Position numbers and translations under genes: made by a program | Shown: piece after piece, positions 1-10,700 of the stretch | How the letters are laid out: each line of letters starts with the position of its first letter | How positions within the stretch are numbered: position 1 is the stretch's first letter | Origin: Stentor roeselii | Lineage: Eukaryota; Ciliophora; Heterotrichea; Heterotrichida; Stentoridae | DNA length: 64,000 bases | NCBI GenBank assembly: GCA_006503475.1 | Contig: RSEH01000003.1 | Location: forward strand, 124,001-188,000 | Direction: 5' to 3' | The notes under the pieces: model-generated | What the model was told of the DNA's origin: nothing | Database searches by the model: none | Seen by the model: only the letters and a program-made list of their open reading frames with translations

Positions 1-867
1 GAATTTTTATAGCTTAGTTTGATAATTTGTGTATTCACATATGATAGCGATTTACTAAATTATATTACTTTATTAACTTTATATAAACTAAACCAAAACT
101 TTAATCGTTTTTTATAAACTTTATTAAACTTTAATGGTTCAAAAATCTTAACTAAAATTAACGCTAATCTTCTACCTAAGTATTAGAAGTAAAAATTCAG
201 CTTTTTAAGAATGAAAAAAACATGTAAAACCATTTCTTCGATAAATATTTTCTCTTAAATGTAATTATATGAATTGATTCATTCTCCAGTATCCATTTTT
301 TCATTCTTTTCTTAAAACCAACCAAACAAAAGATTAATTACTTTGAGTTGTATGAACCATGATCTGATTTATTAAGTAAATACTCTTGAAATTATTCATC
401 ACTCGGATAAACCTCGAGAATTAAGTCTTTATATTAAATATTCATATTAAGAAAGAAAAATAATATAAATGTTATTCGCATAATATTATCTTATATAAGG
501 AATGTTTTAAATTAATCGATAAAGAAATTTCACCTGGTTCAAATTTATTGACTTTATATTCAAGTCATTCCTTTGAAATATTGAAACTTAAATTCAGCCC
601 ATCAGAAAATTTTACTCAAAAGGGTTATTGGACCTTTATCCAATAATTTTCACAGACACCAAAATTTTATTAAGTTTAAATAAAAAAAGTTCCGCTGATA
701 ACACAATGACAGAATCTTAATAGTCCCTTGCTCTTAGTGCAAAAATATTACATATATTATCTTGAGTAAGATATTAATAACCAAATATCCATACATCAAC
801 TAATTGTAAATAATAAATCCAAATAACTATTAAATTTATCAAAGGTATATTTATCTAACTATCTAGT
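1..867. other. AT-rich non-coding left edge
   Basis: No open frame on either strand, even allowing for 15-nt introns, gave a convincing protein here. The stretch is strongly AT-rich with short A and T runs and no clear repeat. It lies downstream of the minus-strand gene that ends at 868, so it contains at least that gene's short 3' flank. Confidence 0.5.
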
Positions 868-1662
868 CTAAGTAAGATTTTCCCCATGATGATGCAAAAT
901 AAAATCTTCATAACTCATCAAAAACGTTTCTTTGATCGAGCTCTGACATTGATCAAAATAAGCAAAAATCTGTTTACAAAAGACTTGCTTACAATTATAA
1001 ACATTAATTTTCCCTTCCTTATCCTGATTATAATTTACCATGATCAAATTAAGAGTAGCATTCAAAACTGCATCAACCTCTTTTGGAAAGTTGATAAGAC
1101 AAAGACAAATGATGAAAATTCCATGATGTTTAAGAAAAATCCTTTGAATCCTTTCACGGTTCTCAAACAATTTAAACGCAAAAATCGCCGTGTTCCTTTC
1201 TTTGACAAGCGAAATCTTCTCAAATATTCCAAGTCGAACAACATGAAAAATCACTGATTCAGACAAAAAGTCCAATGAAGATTCAATCAAATCAAAAGAA
1301 TTCAACTGTAGCGACTTTTCAGTTGACTGAAGATTGCTCACTAGTTCAGGAATTATTGAAATAAAAATCGAGAAATGAGACTTGTTCGAAAAGTCTAAAT
1401 TTTTTTGCAAGACTGAAACACTTTGAGCTCCGATTGAATCAACGTTTAAAGATTTTTCAGGAAATAAAAACTCGTTTGGCTTTTCTGTTACTTTCACAAG
1501 TGTGGATAAGGATTTCCAGTTTTTTTTTGAGAGAAAATCTTGGAATTTTTTGGAGTTTTCTGATTCGTGGGAGACACGGTTTAGGGTTTCGGGAATGGTT
1601 TCTGAATGGTTTGATGAGAATTTGGAATCTGTAAAATCAAATCTTTGAGCACAACACCCCAT
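868..1662 (-). CDS. Unknown helical protein with MGCC N-terminus
   Basis: I do not recognise a family for this 264-residue protein. It starts MGCC, where Gly2 could be myristoylated and Cys3/Cys4 palmitoylated, although the fifth residue after Met (Gln) does not fit the usual myristoylation rule. The body from about residue 90 onward is leucine/isoleucine/phenylalanine-rich and looks all-helical, possibly ARM-like. It ends at TAG with a second in-frame TAG three codons later; there is no GT 15 nt upstream that would make that stop part of an intron. A second protein with an MGCGS start lies at 29929-30747. Function is unknown; membrane attachment is an inference. Confidence 0.6.
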   Translation of the reverse strand: MGCCAQRFDFTDSKFSSNHSETIPETLNRVSHESENSKKFQDFLSKKNWKSLSTLVKVTEKPNEFLFPEKSLNVDSIGAQSVSVLQKNLDFSNKSHFSIFISIIPELVSNLQSTEKSLQLNSFDLIESSLDFLSESVIFHVVRLGIFEKISLVKERNTAIFAFKLFENRERIQRIFLKHHGIFIICLCLINFPKEVDAVLNATLNLIMVNYNQDKEGKINVYNCKQVFCKQIFAYFDQCQSSIKETFLMSYEDFILHHHGENLT

Positions 1663-1875
1663 TAGCGATTATATTTATTACAATGTTAAAGTTTGCTTTT
1701 TAAAATAGTGGATTTGAAAGGGTTACTGTTTGAAGATAGATAAATAATCCTTAGATTTGGAAATAGATAAAATTATTCAGTTGTTGTGAGTGGTCTTTGA
1801 TTCAACCTATAAAAAAAATAGAGTAAAAGTAATATTTAGGTTTAAAACTAAAACTTTATCCATAACTTAGATACC

Positions 1876-2760
1876 CTAGACTGTAAAAACGTTTATCGGT
1901 CCAGTGACTGAGAGCAACTCAGTTTTCATCTCATCATGGGTCCTCATTTGCATCGTTAACGAATTTTCATTAGACATGAGGCCAAATGCGCAAATTTTCC
2001 TTCTTTGGTTATTTTTTTGGAACCTTTTGACTTTGACTTCTAGTTTTTCAATATAACCAAACATTTTCTTATGAGTTTCAACAAGCTCATTATATTTCAT
2101 TTCAGTCATCTTCTTTTGTTCATTATTAACATTGATGATTTCTTCCAATTCTCCTATTTTTTTCTGGTAACTTGCTAAAAGACATTTAAGATCCAAATGT
2201 TTTCTTCTGAGATCAAGGAAGTCGATTTGTAAGCTGGTGCTTTGAAGACAATGAACTTCTTCTATATTTTTTTTACTTTGAAGCTCTTCGACTTTCTTCT
2301 TGTAGTGCTTTTTTGTGTCTTCGAGCTCACTTTGATATACTTCTAATGAGAAAAGGTTGTTGTCTGGAGACTTGGACATTGTATGAAGCTCGTCTTGGAG
2401 GGATTTTATTTCATATTTGCAGGTGTCAAGGTTCTCTAACGCGAAGTCGTATAACTTTTGCAATGAATTGTATTTAGATTTCAGATCTGATATATCTGAC
2501 AGGTCATCTCTTGAGCGGTGGTGCTGGGGAAGTGATGTAAACTGGTAGATAAGCTTTTCTGATATTTCTAGAACTGTTGTCAACTGCTCTTCTCGTACTG
2601 ACAGCTGTTCTTTTGCCTCAATAAGTGAAAGAGTTTTAGGAAGTGAGGAGGTTTCTTCAAGTTCTTCCTTTATAGTGTGGAAAATGTGAAGTATCTTTTT
2701 TATGTCCGAATTTAAAGTCATATAAAAATTTCTATTATCATATAGTGCTGATCGATTCAT
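1876..2760 (-). CDS. Coiled-coil protein
   Basis: The 294-residue product is dominated by heptad-like Leu/Ile/Glu/Lys patterns from about residue 45 to 250, which indicates a long coiled coil, probably a structural or scaffolding protein of the cytoskeleton. No catalytic or zinc-binding motif is visible. The first ATG is used; the frame ends with TAG a few codons before a TAA, so an alternative ending would change only a few residues. It lies in tandem with its minus-strand neighbours. The specific role cannot be read from the sequence. Confidence 0.6.
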   Translation of the reverse strand: MNRSALYDNRNFYMTLNSDIKKILHIFHTIKEELEETSSLPKTLSLIEAKEQLSVREEQLTTVLEISEKLIYQFTSLPQHHRSRDDLSDISDLKSKYNSLQKLYDFALENLDTCKYEIKSLQDELHTMSKSPDNNLFSLEVYQSELEDTKKHYKKKVEELQSKKNIEEVHCLQSTSLQIDFLDLRRKHLDLKCLLASYQKKIGELEEIINVNNEQKKMTEMKYNELVETHKKMFGYIEKLEVKVKRFQKNNQRRKICAFGLMSNENSLTMQMRTHDEMKTELLSVTGPINVFTV

Positions 2761-2926
2761 TTCTATTGATCAATATTATTTCTACACTGAGTAGCAATTG
2801 TACATTTTCTACACTAATCAAGCATTTAAGAAAGATTCTTAAATTTAAAGTTTTATCTCTTCTAGATTTACCAAATTAAAATATAAATCCAAAGATATAA
2901 TCAAATTTTTCTAATAAATCTAATCA

Positions 2927-5014
2927 TTAAATTTCAAATTCTCTCAAAGTCTCAACCTTGACAAACAAATGACATCCTTCAACAATATCCAATTTCTTAT
3001 CCAACATCTGAACAACCCTATACCCATTAGCAATGGCAGGCAAGAAGACAGCATTATAACAAACCAGTTCCTTCCGATGCAAAACACTAAAAACAACAAA
3101 AGCAAACTCAGGATACCTAAAATCAATAAAAATCCTTTCTTTCCAAACCGGATTAAATCCATTTTTATCAACAATCCTAGTTTCAACCTGACTGAAATCA
3201 TTCTCAATTCCAAAACTAGAAATCTGAACCTGTGGACATAAAATATCATCAGAGCCGTCAACTTTCGGCAAGTTGCAAGCTGAAATAATTTCAAAAACAA
3301 GTCGAACTTTAGGAACAGAGAACCTGTCACTAGAATAATCATTTGTCCTCTTGTGATCCCTGAGTCCTCTGGGCTTCAAGATGTACCCAGCCCTTCCATT
3401 ACAAGCGAACAACGCAGAATTGAGCAGTCGTCCTAAGTCAAAATATTGATAATTAATGGCGACCACCTGCGCTCCATAACACCAGGAAGGGACTGGGTTG
3501 TAATTGCTTGAGTCAATTCGAGTCGCTTTCGGATAGATTCGCATAAAGGACTTCTGGTTGAATCCTATGATTTTACTGCTTCCATGTTGAGAAATCATTT
3601 TTAACATCTTGCTTTCTGATAAGGAAACCATTGAATTGAATGCGAGGTTAAAACTAAACTGCATTCCATTCATACCTGTTATTGATAAAAGTGACTTGTG
3701 GATTGAAAGCTCGGTTTTTTTATGACCCTCTGCCTTGGCTTTGATTATGAATTTTAAGCTGAGGTCTTCAGGGGTTAAAAGGGTTTCTGAAGGAACGTAG
3801 ATTGAGTTTTTAAAGACTTGTTTGAAAATTTCTCCGATTCTTCCGGTTTGGTCGTAAGAACAGTGGTTTTCGAGAGAGATTATCACTGGGAACTTTGATG
3901 CCACGAATGCCATTTTGAAGATTTCCTGCGCGACTGAATGAAGACTGATTTTGTTGACAAGGGTATGGCCGTGAGTGACGACTGGTTCACCGTCATCGCC
4001 ATCCCAGGTGTCGATTTCAACACATCTACAACCTTCCAGAAGAACTTTTGTATATTGGTCGATACTCGAAGTGCCTGTTAGCTGGTTCCCTTCTAGATAA
4101 GTATTATGAGAAGATGCGATAAAGTAGTGGGCTAATGAGTAAGTCATGTCCATGTGCACCTTTTCTTCTTTTAGACTCAAAATAGAGTTATACTGCGGAT
4201 TCAATAAAAAAGATTTAAAAGTCTCTAAGTTCATGGTTCCTTCTAGACTGTCACAGAAATTGCAAAAAACTTCTTCACTTGACTCTTCACCTTGTGATGC
4301 GCAAAACTCTGAAAACTCTTGAAAATCTAAAGAGTCTTTTCCATGCGAGGCCTTTAGGAAGATTTCGTTGATTTCGGGCTTTTCCATTATCCTATCAACT
4401 AGTTTTTCGAACTCTCGACGGTCGATGGTTCCGCTGTTATCTCTGTCGAATTCATTGAAAATTTGTTGAGCTCTTTCGTCTTCAATGAAAATGTTCAAAT
4501 CTTTCATTAATTTCTTGACTTCTTGTAGGTTTAGACTTCCACTATTGTTGGTATCAGCCTTGCTGAAAGCTCGATGAACTGAAATGTCTGTTGAACTGTT
4601 GGAAGTAGCTTCTTTGATTAAGTATTGAATACCTGCAAGCCACAGGTGCATAGACTCTACATCTTGGAAGATGAGATCAAGTGATCCTTGATGGTAAAGA
4701 CTCACTGCAAGTTCTCTTTCATAGCTGTTTTTATATTTTTGGAACTTTGGAGAAGTTCCACCAATTTCAATTTTATGAACCATCGTCAAAATAATGAATG
4801 ACCGACTTGCCGACTTCTTTGGAGACACCCACTGCAGATTGTTTCGATCGCCTTCTTGGATGTAAAAACGACGGGGGTTCGATTTAGAGGAACGTGTTAA
4901 CTTTAAGACGGTTATTCCATAAATCACTGTTGAGAGGCTTAGGATTCGGTCGTAGGAATTTTCTTCGATCGCTGGAATAAATGAACGCTTTCGATGGCTT
5001 GGACGACTTGACAT
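2927..5014 (-). CDS. Phosphoinositide-specific phospholipase C, delta-like
   Basis: The enzyme should hydrolyse PI(4,5)P2 to IP3 and diacylglycerol at the membrane. Domain order over 695 residues is the classic delta type: a PH-like region (about 25-135), EF-hands with loops at 154-165 (DTNNSGSLNLQE) and 190-201 (DRDNSGTIDRRE), the X box (about 290-420), the Y box (about 450-565) and a C2 domain (about 575-690). Both catalytic histidines are present, His303 in SSHNTYL and His348 in VVTHGHTL, together with the calcium-binding Glu333 and Asp335 in CVEIDTWDGD. Length and spacing are normal, so it should be active and calcium-dependent. It is divergently arranged with the IQ protein at 5374. Confidence 0.95.
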   Translation of the reverse strand: MSSRPSHRKRSFIPAIEENSYDRILSLSTVIYGITVLKLTRSSKSNPRRFYIQEGDRNNLQWVSPKKSASRSFIILTMVHKIEIGGTSPKFQKYKNSYERELAVSLYHQGSLDLIFQDVESMHLWLAGIQYLIKEATSNSSTDISVHRAFSKADTNNSGSLNLQEVKKLMKDLNIFIEDERAQQIFNEFDRDNSGTIDRREFEKLVDRIMEKPEINEIFLKASHGKDSLDFQEFSEFCASQGEESSEEVFCNFCDSLEGTMNLETFKSFLLNPQYNSILSLKEEKVHMDMTYSLAHYFIASSHNTYLEGNQLTGTSSIDQYTKVLLEGCRCVEIDTWDGDDGEPVVTHGHTLVNKISLHSVAQEIFKMAFVASKFPVIISLENHCSYDQTGRIGEIFKQVFKNSIYVPSETLLTPEDLSLKFIIKAKAEGHKKTELSIHKSLLSITGMNGMQFSFNLAFNSMVSLSESKMLKMISQHGSSKIIGFNQKSFMRIYPKATRIDSSNYNPVPSWCYGAQVVAINYQYFDLGRLLNSALFACNGRAGYILKPRGLRDHKRTNDYSSDRFSVPKVRLVFEIISACNLPKVDGSDDILCPQVQISSFGIENDFSQVETRIVDKNGFNPVWKERIFIDFRYPEFAFVVFSVLHRKELVCYNAVFLPAIANGYRVVQMLDKKLDIVEGCHLFVKVETLREFEI

Positions 5015-5373
5015 TGATTGACTGGGTTTTAATAGGCTTTTATTACTGATTAAGACTTTTGCAATGATTTGGAAAAATGGTTGATTTTCGATTGAGTTAT
5101 TTAACTTTAAGATAGAGTGAATAGCAAAATTTATTTAGAACAGTATTTATTTCGTTAAGGATTAAATATAATAGATTGGGTTATTTCAGAGTTTTAAGAG
5201 AATGGTTTTTTTTGAAAGAATATTAATACTTTAGATTAGTCATTTTAAGTTGGGTGATTTTATATCATACAATAGAAGTCTCTACACATTTGCTTAATTT
5301 ATCTGCTAAATCGAATTCAATCACCACCAAGCCGTCCTACAATCCTTGCCCCCAAATGAAAATCTCCAAATAA
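5015..5373. promoter_or_regulatory. Divergent intergenic region between PLC and IQ-protein genes
   Basis: This 359-bp gap separates two start codons pointing away from each other and must hold both promoters. Composition switches inside it: the half next to the PLC gene is G/T-rich and C-poor on the plus strand, while the last ~80 bases before 5374 are A/C-rich. I see no convincing named promoter element. Confidence 0.45.
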
Positions 5374-7023
5374 ATGAGTTCCCTAAATCAAAATAAATCT
5401 AAAACACCTCAAGTCCATCCCTTAAACAAGACGCCCTGGTACGGTTCAACAGCCTACTGCGAGAAACTCGGTTCCCTCTTCACCGACTCCTCCTTAGAAA
5501 AATCCAAAAGACTTCAAAAAATCTCTCAACAAAAGTCATTCAAACTAAAAAAACAATACGAGACACTAAACAGCAGTTTATCCCTTCACCGTAGTATAAA
5601 CAGTCGAGTAGAGCTTTACTCTCAAGACCTTTCCTCCTACTTCGCCTCAGTCTCTCATCTCGAGAATGAAAAACTGCGAATGGACTCAGCAGCGACAATC
5701 ATTCAAAAACATTTTCGCGGTCATCAAGCGCGAATTGCAAACTCTTCAGTAAAATTTACTTAGTCTTTAATCCAAGCGCAAAAAAACCTTCTTCAAAAAA
5801 AAACTCAAGACTTGGAAATAGACTCGGAATATCTTTTATTTAAATTTGGAAGAAATTTAGACCTGGCAACGAAAAAGATACAAAAAGCTGTTCGACGTTT
5901 TTTATTTCGTCGAAAACTGAAAAGATTTGAGATTTTTTATGAAAATATCTTGTTTCATAGAGACAAGTTAAAAATGGAAAAACTTTTAAGGTACTCTTTT
6001 GTTTTCTTTTGCAGGTTTCGAGTGAATCATGCTCGGTTTCTAAGAAACCGAGAAAGAAAGATGGTAAGGATCAAGAGAAAACTTGCGATTTTAAGTATAA
6101 AAAATGTGATAAACAGAGAAAAAATTATTTTAAAGAACTTGAAAATCGGTATCAGGAGGTACAAACGAAGAATCACTCTTGGCCTGATCACTTCAAGTAA
6201 AGCTGAAGGAGAAACCCACGAAGACGAGGCCCAAACAAACAAAACTGAAGAAGAAGCCAAAATCGCTCGAATGAAGTTAATGATCGAGTTAGAAGAAGCC
6301 AAGCGAAAAAAGATAAAACTCGGGAAAATTTCTTATAAAGTCCCTAAACCAAAATATTTCAACCTAAAAAATCGCGTAAGAAAAAGTCCTGATCAAGAAA
6401 ATTCTGAATCTTCTTCAAGTCCTTCTCAAAGACATCAAAAAGTTCTTCCAGTCCTCACCCCTGAGCCGAATCTCAAGGCAAAGATTGACAGGTTCAGAAA
6501 CTTGAAAAGCAACTACATGGCAACTACTCAGAGCTTTCAATTTTCAGTCAAAGGACCTGCCTGGATGAATGAAGTTGAACCAGAAAAACCGAAAATTGAG
6601 ATGAAAAAATTGAGAAAAACTATTTATCAGCCTACGAAATTCTCTGAGATTAAAATGAAAAAAAAAAAAGTTTTTTCGAAAAGTGAAAAACCAGAATGGT
6701 GTAGTTTTAGTCTTGTTAGAGAAACTTATGTTCCGAGTATTTTTACTTTTAGTCATGATGAGGAAAGGATTGGAGAGTTGTATCATCATAAGCCTTTGAG
6801 GAGAGTTAATCGATTTGAATTTGCGGAGAAGTTGAAGACTAGCTTTGAAAATAAGTATGTCAGGGAACTTGCTTTTACACCTGTTTCTGCTAGGTTTGAA
6901 GAAGCACTTCCTGAACTGAGTAAGTTCAATAAAATGTATCCGAGTAAGAAGGGAACTCAGGCTTTTGTGAAAACTGAAAGTTCAAGAAAAGATTCATCTT
7001 TGAACCTTTTTGTTAATTTTTAA
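5374..7023 (+). CDS. IQ-motif protein with one 15-nt intron
   Basis: Removing the intron at 5749-5763 joins two frames into a 544-residue protein. An IQ motif (AATIIQKHFRGHQARI) ends just before the intron, and a second IQ-like segment (ATKKIQKAVRRFLFRRKL) follows soon after, so calmodulin or light-chain binding is likely. The remainder is very basic and serine-rich with no catalytic domain. A cytoskeletal or basal-body role would fit but is inference. A 24-nt GT..AG stretch with a pyrimidine-rich end at 5992-6015 is in frame and could be read through; I have treated it as coding. Confidence 0.75.
5749..5763 (+). other. 15-nt intron (IQ protein), phase 0
   Basis: gtaaaatttacttag: GT..AG, 15 nt, A at position 10, and its last codon in frame is TAG. 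The same frame continues on both sides and carries IQ-type sequence on both sides. Confidence 0.85.
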
Positions 7024-7720
7024 CTATCAATAAAATTATTAAGATAGTGTGTTGAAGAGATTGGAATTATCTTCAATAAAATCAAATAAAATTCTCTTAT
7101 TATTTTAATGTGTGAAACTTTCAAGGATATATAAGGTTGAAGTGTTAGTTCTTTAGAGCTTAGTTGAAAAATTTATATAAGTAATAATTTATTCTTAGAA
7201 TAACCATGCAAGTGTATTTTTCAATAATCATACAATCATCAATTCAATATTTTGAATGAAATATATATCATTTTCAAGTGAATGATAGAGATACCATACA
7301 AAACTTAAAGTTTGTGACTTACTTATCTAAAAAAAGATAATTAAAAGATAGAGAGTATGAAATAGATCAATAAAAATAGGAAAATGATTATTTTAATGCG
7401 AATTAGAAAGATTGAGTCAATCTATATATATCCGAATAAATCCATCAATTACAAATTATTAAGAATTCGAACTTACTATACTAAAATCCATCTAATACCC
7501 TAATCCTAATCAAAACCACAAACAATCAGCCATAATTAATCAAAAATTCCCCATTTCTCATCAAATCTTATTCTTCACCCAATCCTCACAATTTCATCAT
7601 TCAACCTAAAGTTCTTCCATCTCCATTTTCAACTCTCTTCCTTCAAACCAAATCCTAATCCTTTACCCATACCCAAACCAAGTTAAATCTTCGTAACCAC
7701 CACAGTGAAATCTTGTAAAA
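7024..7720. promoter_or_regulatory. Intergenic region upstream of the WD40-channel gene
   Basis: No gene found. The first part (to about 7190) is G/T-rich. From about 7470 to the start codon the plus strand is nearly free of G and rich in C and A, with several short 'cctaatc'-like words. This G-poor 5' flank is also seen before 17414, 25401, 31237 and 37514. Confidence 0.5.
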
Positions 7721-10700
7721 ATGTCAATCGAGCCTCTCAAAGCGAATCCAATAACCGATGAAAAGCTGGATGAGACGGCAATCATTTCAGGGACCACGAA
7801 AAAGATGAAAGAAAACGAAGAAGCTCCGAATCTAAGAGCTACCATGAAAGATGTCATACAGTTCTTGAAGTCAAACGCTTCTATCGTCATCGACACTCCC
7901 TTCCAAGGAACTAACTTGCAAATCACCAAAGACCAGAAAAGAGTCGTTTTCAGTTCAAGAGGATCCAGCAGTCAAGCGGCAAGACTTGCTGTCGTCGACT
8001 TGACAAGTGAAGAGGTTGAGAAGGATGAAGGGGTCAGCAATTGCAGCATTTGGACTTTAGCGCTTTCTCAAAATGATGAATTTGTTTTTGCTGGTGGAGA
8101 AGATCGAATCATTACTAAATATTCTTTATCAGAACTGAAAAGAATTCAGACTTTTGAGGGGCATCAGGGAGATGTTAATAAGATTTGTGTGAATTCTGAT
8201 GATAGTTGGATGTTTACAGCAAGTGACGATGGATCAATCCGTCTCTGGACACTCAGAGACCCAGTTCCAAAATGTGTAGTTTTATTCACATCCAGAGGAA
8301 AATTTTTTGGTTTAGACCTAAGCCGAGACGATCATCTTCTATGCGCAGGAGGTGATGAAGGAGTGGTTTACATCTACGAGGTAGGCCAATCGTTCAACAA
8401 TCCAGGGTGTTTAATAAAGACCTTTTCTCACGGTGATGAAATCTGGAGCATGAAAATATCTCCTCAAAGCAACTTTTTCGCCTTCGGTGACAGTTCAGGA
8501 AAACTAAAAGTTTACTCATTCAACAACTGGACCCCCTTACCTGGAGTGGAAGCCTCAAACAGAATAAGCGACATCGACATTTCCTTAGACGAAAGCGTAA
8601 TCGTTGGAGCTTCTAAAGACAAGACAGTGAAAGTCTTTTACAGAAATCTCGGAAAAGAGTTTTCATTCACAGGTCATGAAAAATGGGTAAAAAGAGCGGC
8701 TTTTATTGACAAGTCAACAAGAGTTGTCAGCATCGGCGATGATAAAAAGCTGAAGATATGGAAAGTGCCTCAACCTGACACTGAACAAGTTTTTTATGAG
8801 GAAAAAAATTTTAATGTTAGGAAAATTTGGATCTCGCCTCGAAGTGGTCTACTTGAAGCTGTCTGTGATAAGTGGAAGTTTGAAACTAGTCAAAATGAAC
8901 ATCAATGTGTTGATAACTGTTCTGAACATCGAGAAACATTTTATGTCACTTGGGATAAAAGTGGGAAAAAAAGTGAAATGATGAAAATTTCTAGCCAGTG
9001 GTTAACTTTTGCTCATGTTAATAAAGAATGTACTGAAATTTTGTATGCGCATAGGGCGAGTCAGCAGATTATCAGTGAGTTTAATGGGGATTGGGATATT
9101 AAAAATACTTATGTTTGTGTTATTGATACTCAGAATAAAACTAAGTCTAGAAGTAACCTTATTCCTGGAGATATTTCATCGTTTGGATACTCGAACTCTG
9201 GGAAATTTTTGATTATTGGAGAGTGGTTTAAGTTTACTCTGATTCGATATGAAAATTTAGAAATCGTTCAATCAATCTACGCGATGCCAGGCGAAGTTCT
9301 AGCTACAGTAATGGATAACGAAGACTCTCTCCTCTTCGCAGCAAACCACAACACCCTAAAAAAATTCAAATACCAGCCAAACGAGCAAGAGTTAATCGCG
9401 GACATAGACCGAAAGTCCTACGACATTGACTACCTAAGCCAAGACTTCCGAATAAACTTGACTTTTTCAGAAGACTGGCAATATTTATTCTGCATCTTCG
9501 AGAGATTCTTAGAAATAGTTCATTGCGACACCTTCACAACCTTATTAAGAATAGACCAGTCCTACAACGGAATCATATTCAACTTAAACCATACTCTTTT
9601 CATGTACGGAAACGGTATCACTGACATCTACTCAGCAAGAAGCTTCCAAAAAATGTCAAATCTCGGAAAAAGCTTCAGTGTTCTCGACGGGATTCTAAGC
9701 AGTACCAAGAAAAACATGTACCTAGTAGCAAAAGACTGTATTTATAAATCAGAAAACCCTTTAAGTGCTTCCCAATTGACATTCGTGGGGAATTACACAT
9801 TTTTGCCTGAATTCCAGAACCATGTCGATAAAATTTTTAACAAAAAATGCGACGAACCGTATCTGGACTCTTTATGGTTGATTGAACCAGTTCATATAAA
9901 CTTGCTTCATATTTACTCTTATTTTAACTTGAGTGAAATGCTGAGACTTGGAATCACTGGCAATGAGTATTTGAAAATTCCGATTATTAACTCTAGAGAT
10001 GGCTTCTCTGCTTTGACCATAGCGATTGAAAAGAAATATCATGATAGCATTGAAGCTATTATCAAGACTATCAGAAGACTTGTCAAGCAAGACACTTCTT
10101 TTATGAGACAGATTCTTTTTCAGGTCATTGAAGAGAGCTTGATTGACTTGACTTCGATGAGTTATTTGTCTTTGCATAAACTTTTAAATGATATTTATAT
10201 TTATGATACTTCTGGGTATCTACTTAATTATTGCCCTCCTGGAATTAAGGTTCCTGTACTTTCTTTGTCGGATAACTTTTTTGCTGAGGATGTTGAGTTT
10301 GGGTATAAAATGAATGAGGATACGGAACTAGGAAGTTCTGTTGTTTTTAAAAAATCGCTTATGAAGTTTTATATGAAGGTTGGCTCGAGTAAAAGTCTAG
10401 AATTTATGAATACCTTGGCAGACTGTGAAAATCCAGATATTTATGATACTCCCGTTATTAAAGAAATTTTACAGCAAAAGTGGAGTCAGGTTAAGTGGTT
10501 TATGTACGGTCAATCATCACTATACATAACATACCTAATCCTTCTCTGCCTTTTTACAAGTTTCGAGTCCTGCAGATCAGGTACCTTTCTCATAGCTCCA
10601 TTTGCAATAAGTGGAATTCTTTACCTCTACGAGTTAATCTTTGTCTTTCTCGGTCCACTAACATATTTCACCGATTTCTGGAACCTAATCGACACCCTTC

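Noticed and set aside
1861-1890. 15-nt GT..AG ending at the TAG of the coiled-coil gene (gtttttacagtctag)
   Set aside because: It starts GTTT rather than GTA/GTG like the others, lacks A at position 10, and would change only a few terminal residues.
5761-5763. TAG in frame, suggesting stop-codon reassignment (e.g. TAG = Gln)
   Set aside because: The TAG is the last codon of a 15-nt GT..AG intron, as are TAGs at 29012, 29363, 37712, 42438 and 43478. Elsewhere TAA, TAG and TGA end genes cleanly, so the standard code fits.
5992-6015. 24-nt GT..AG with pyrimidine-rich 3' end inside the IQ-protein gene as a longer intron
   Set aside because: It is in frame without a stop, and its length does not match the 15-nt introns; I kept it as coding.
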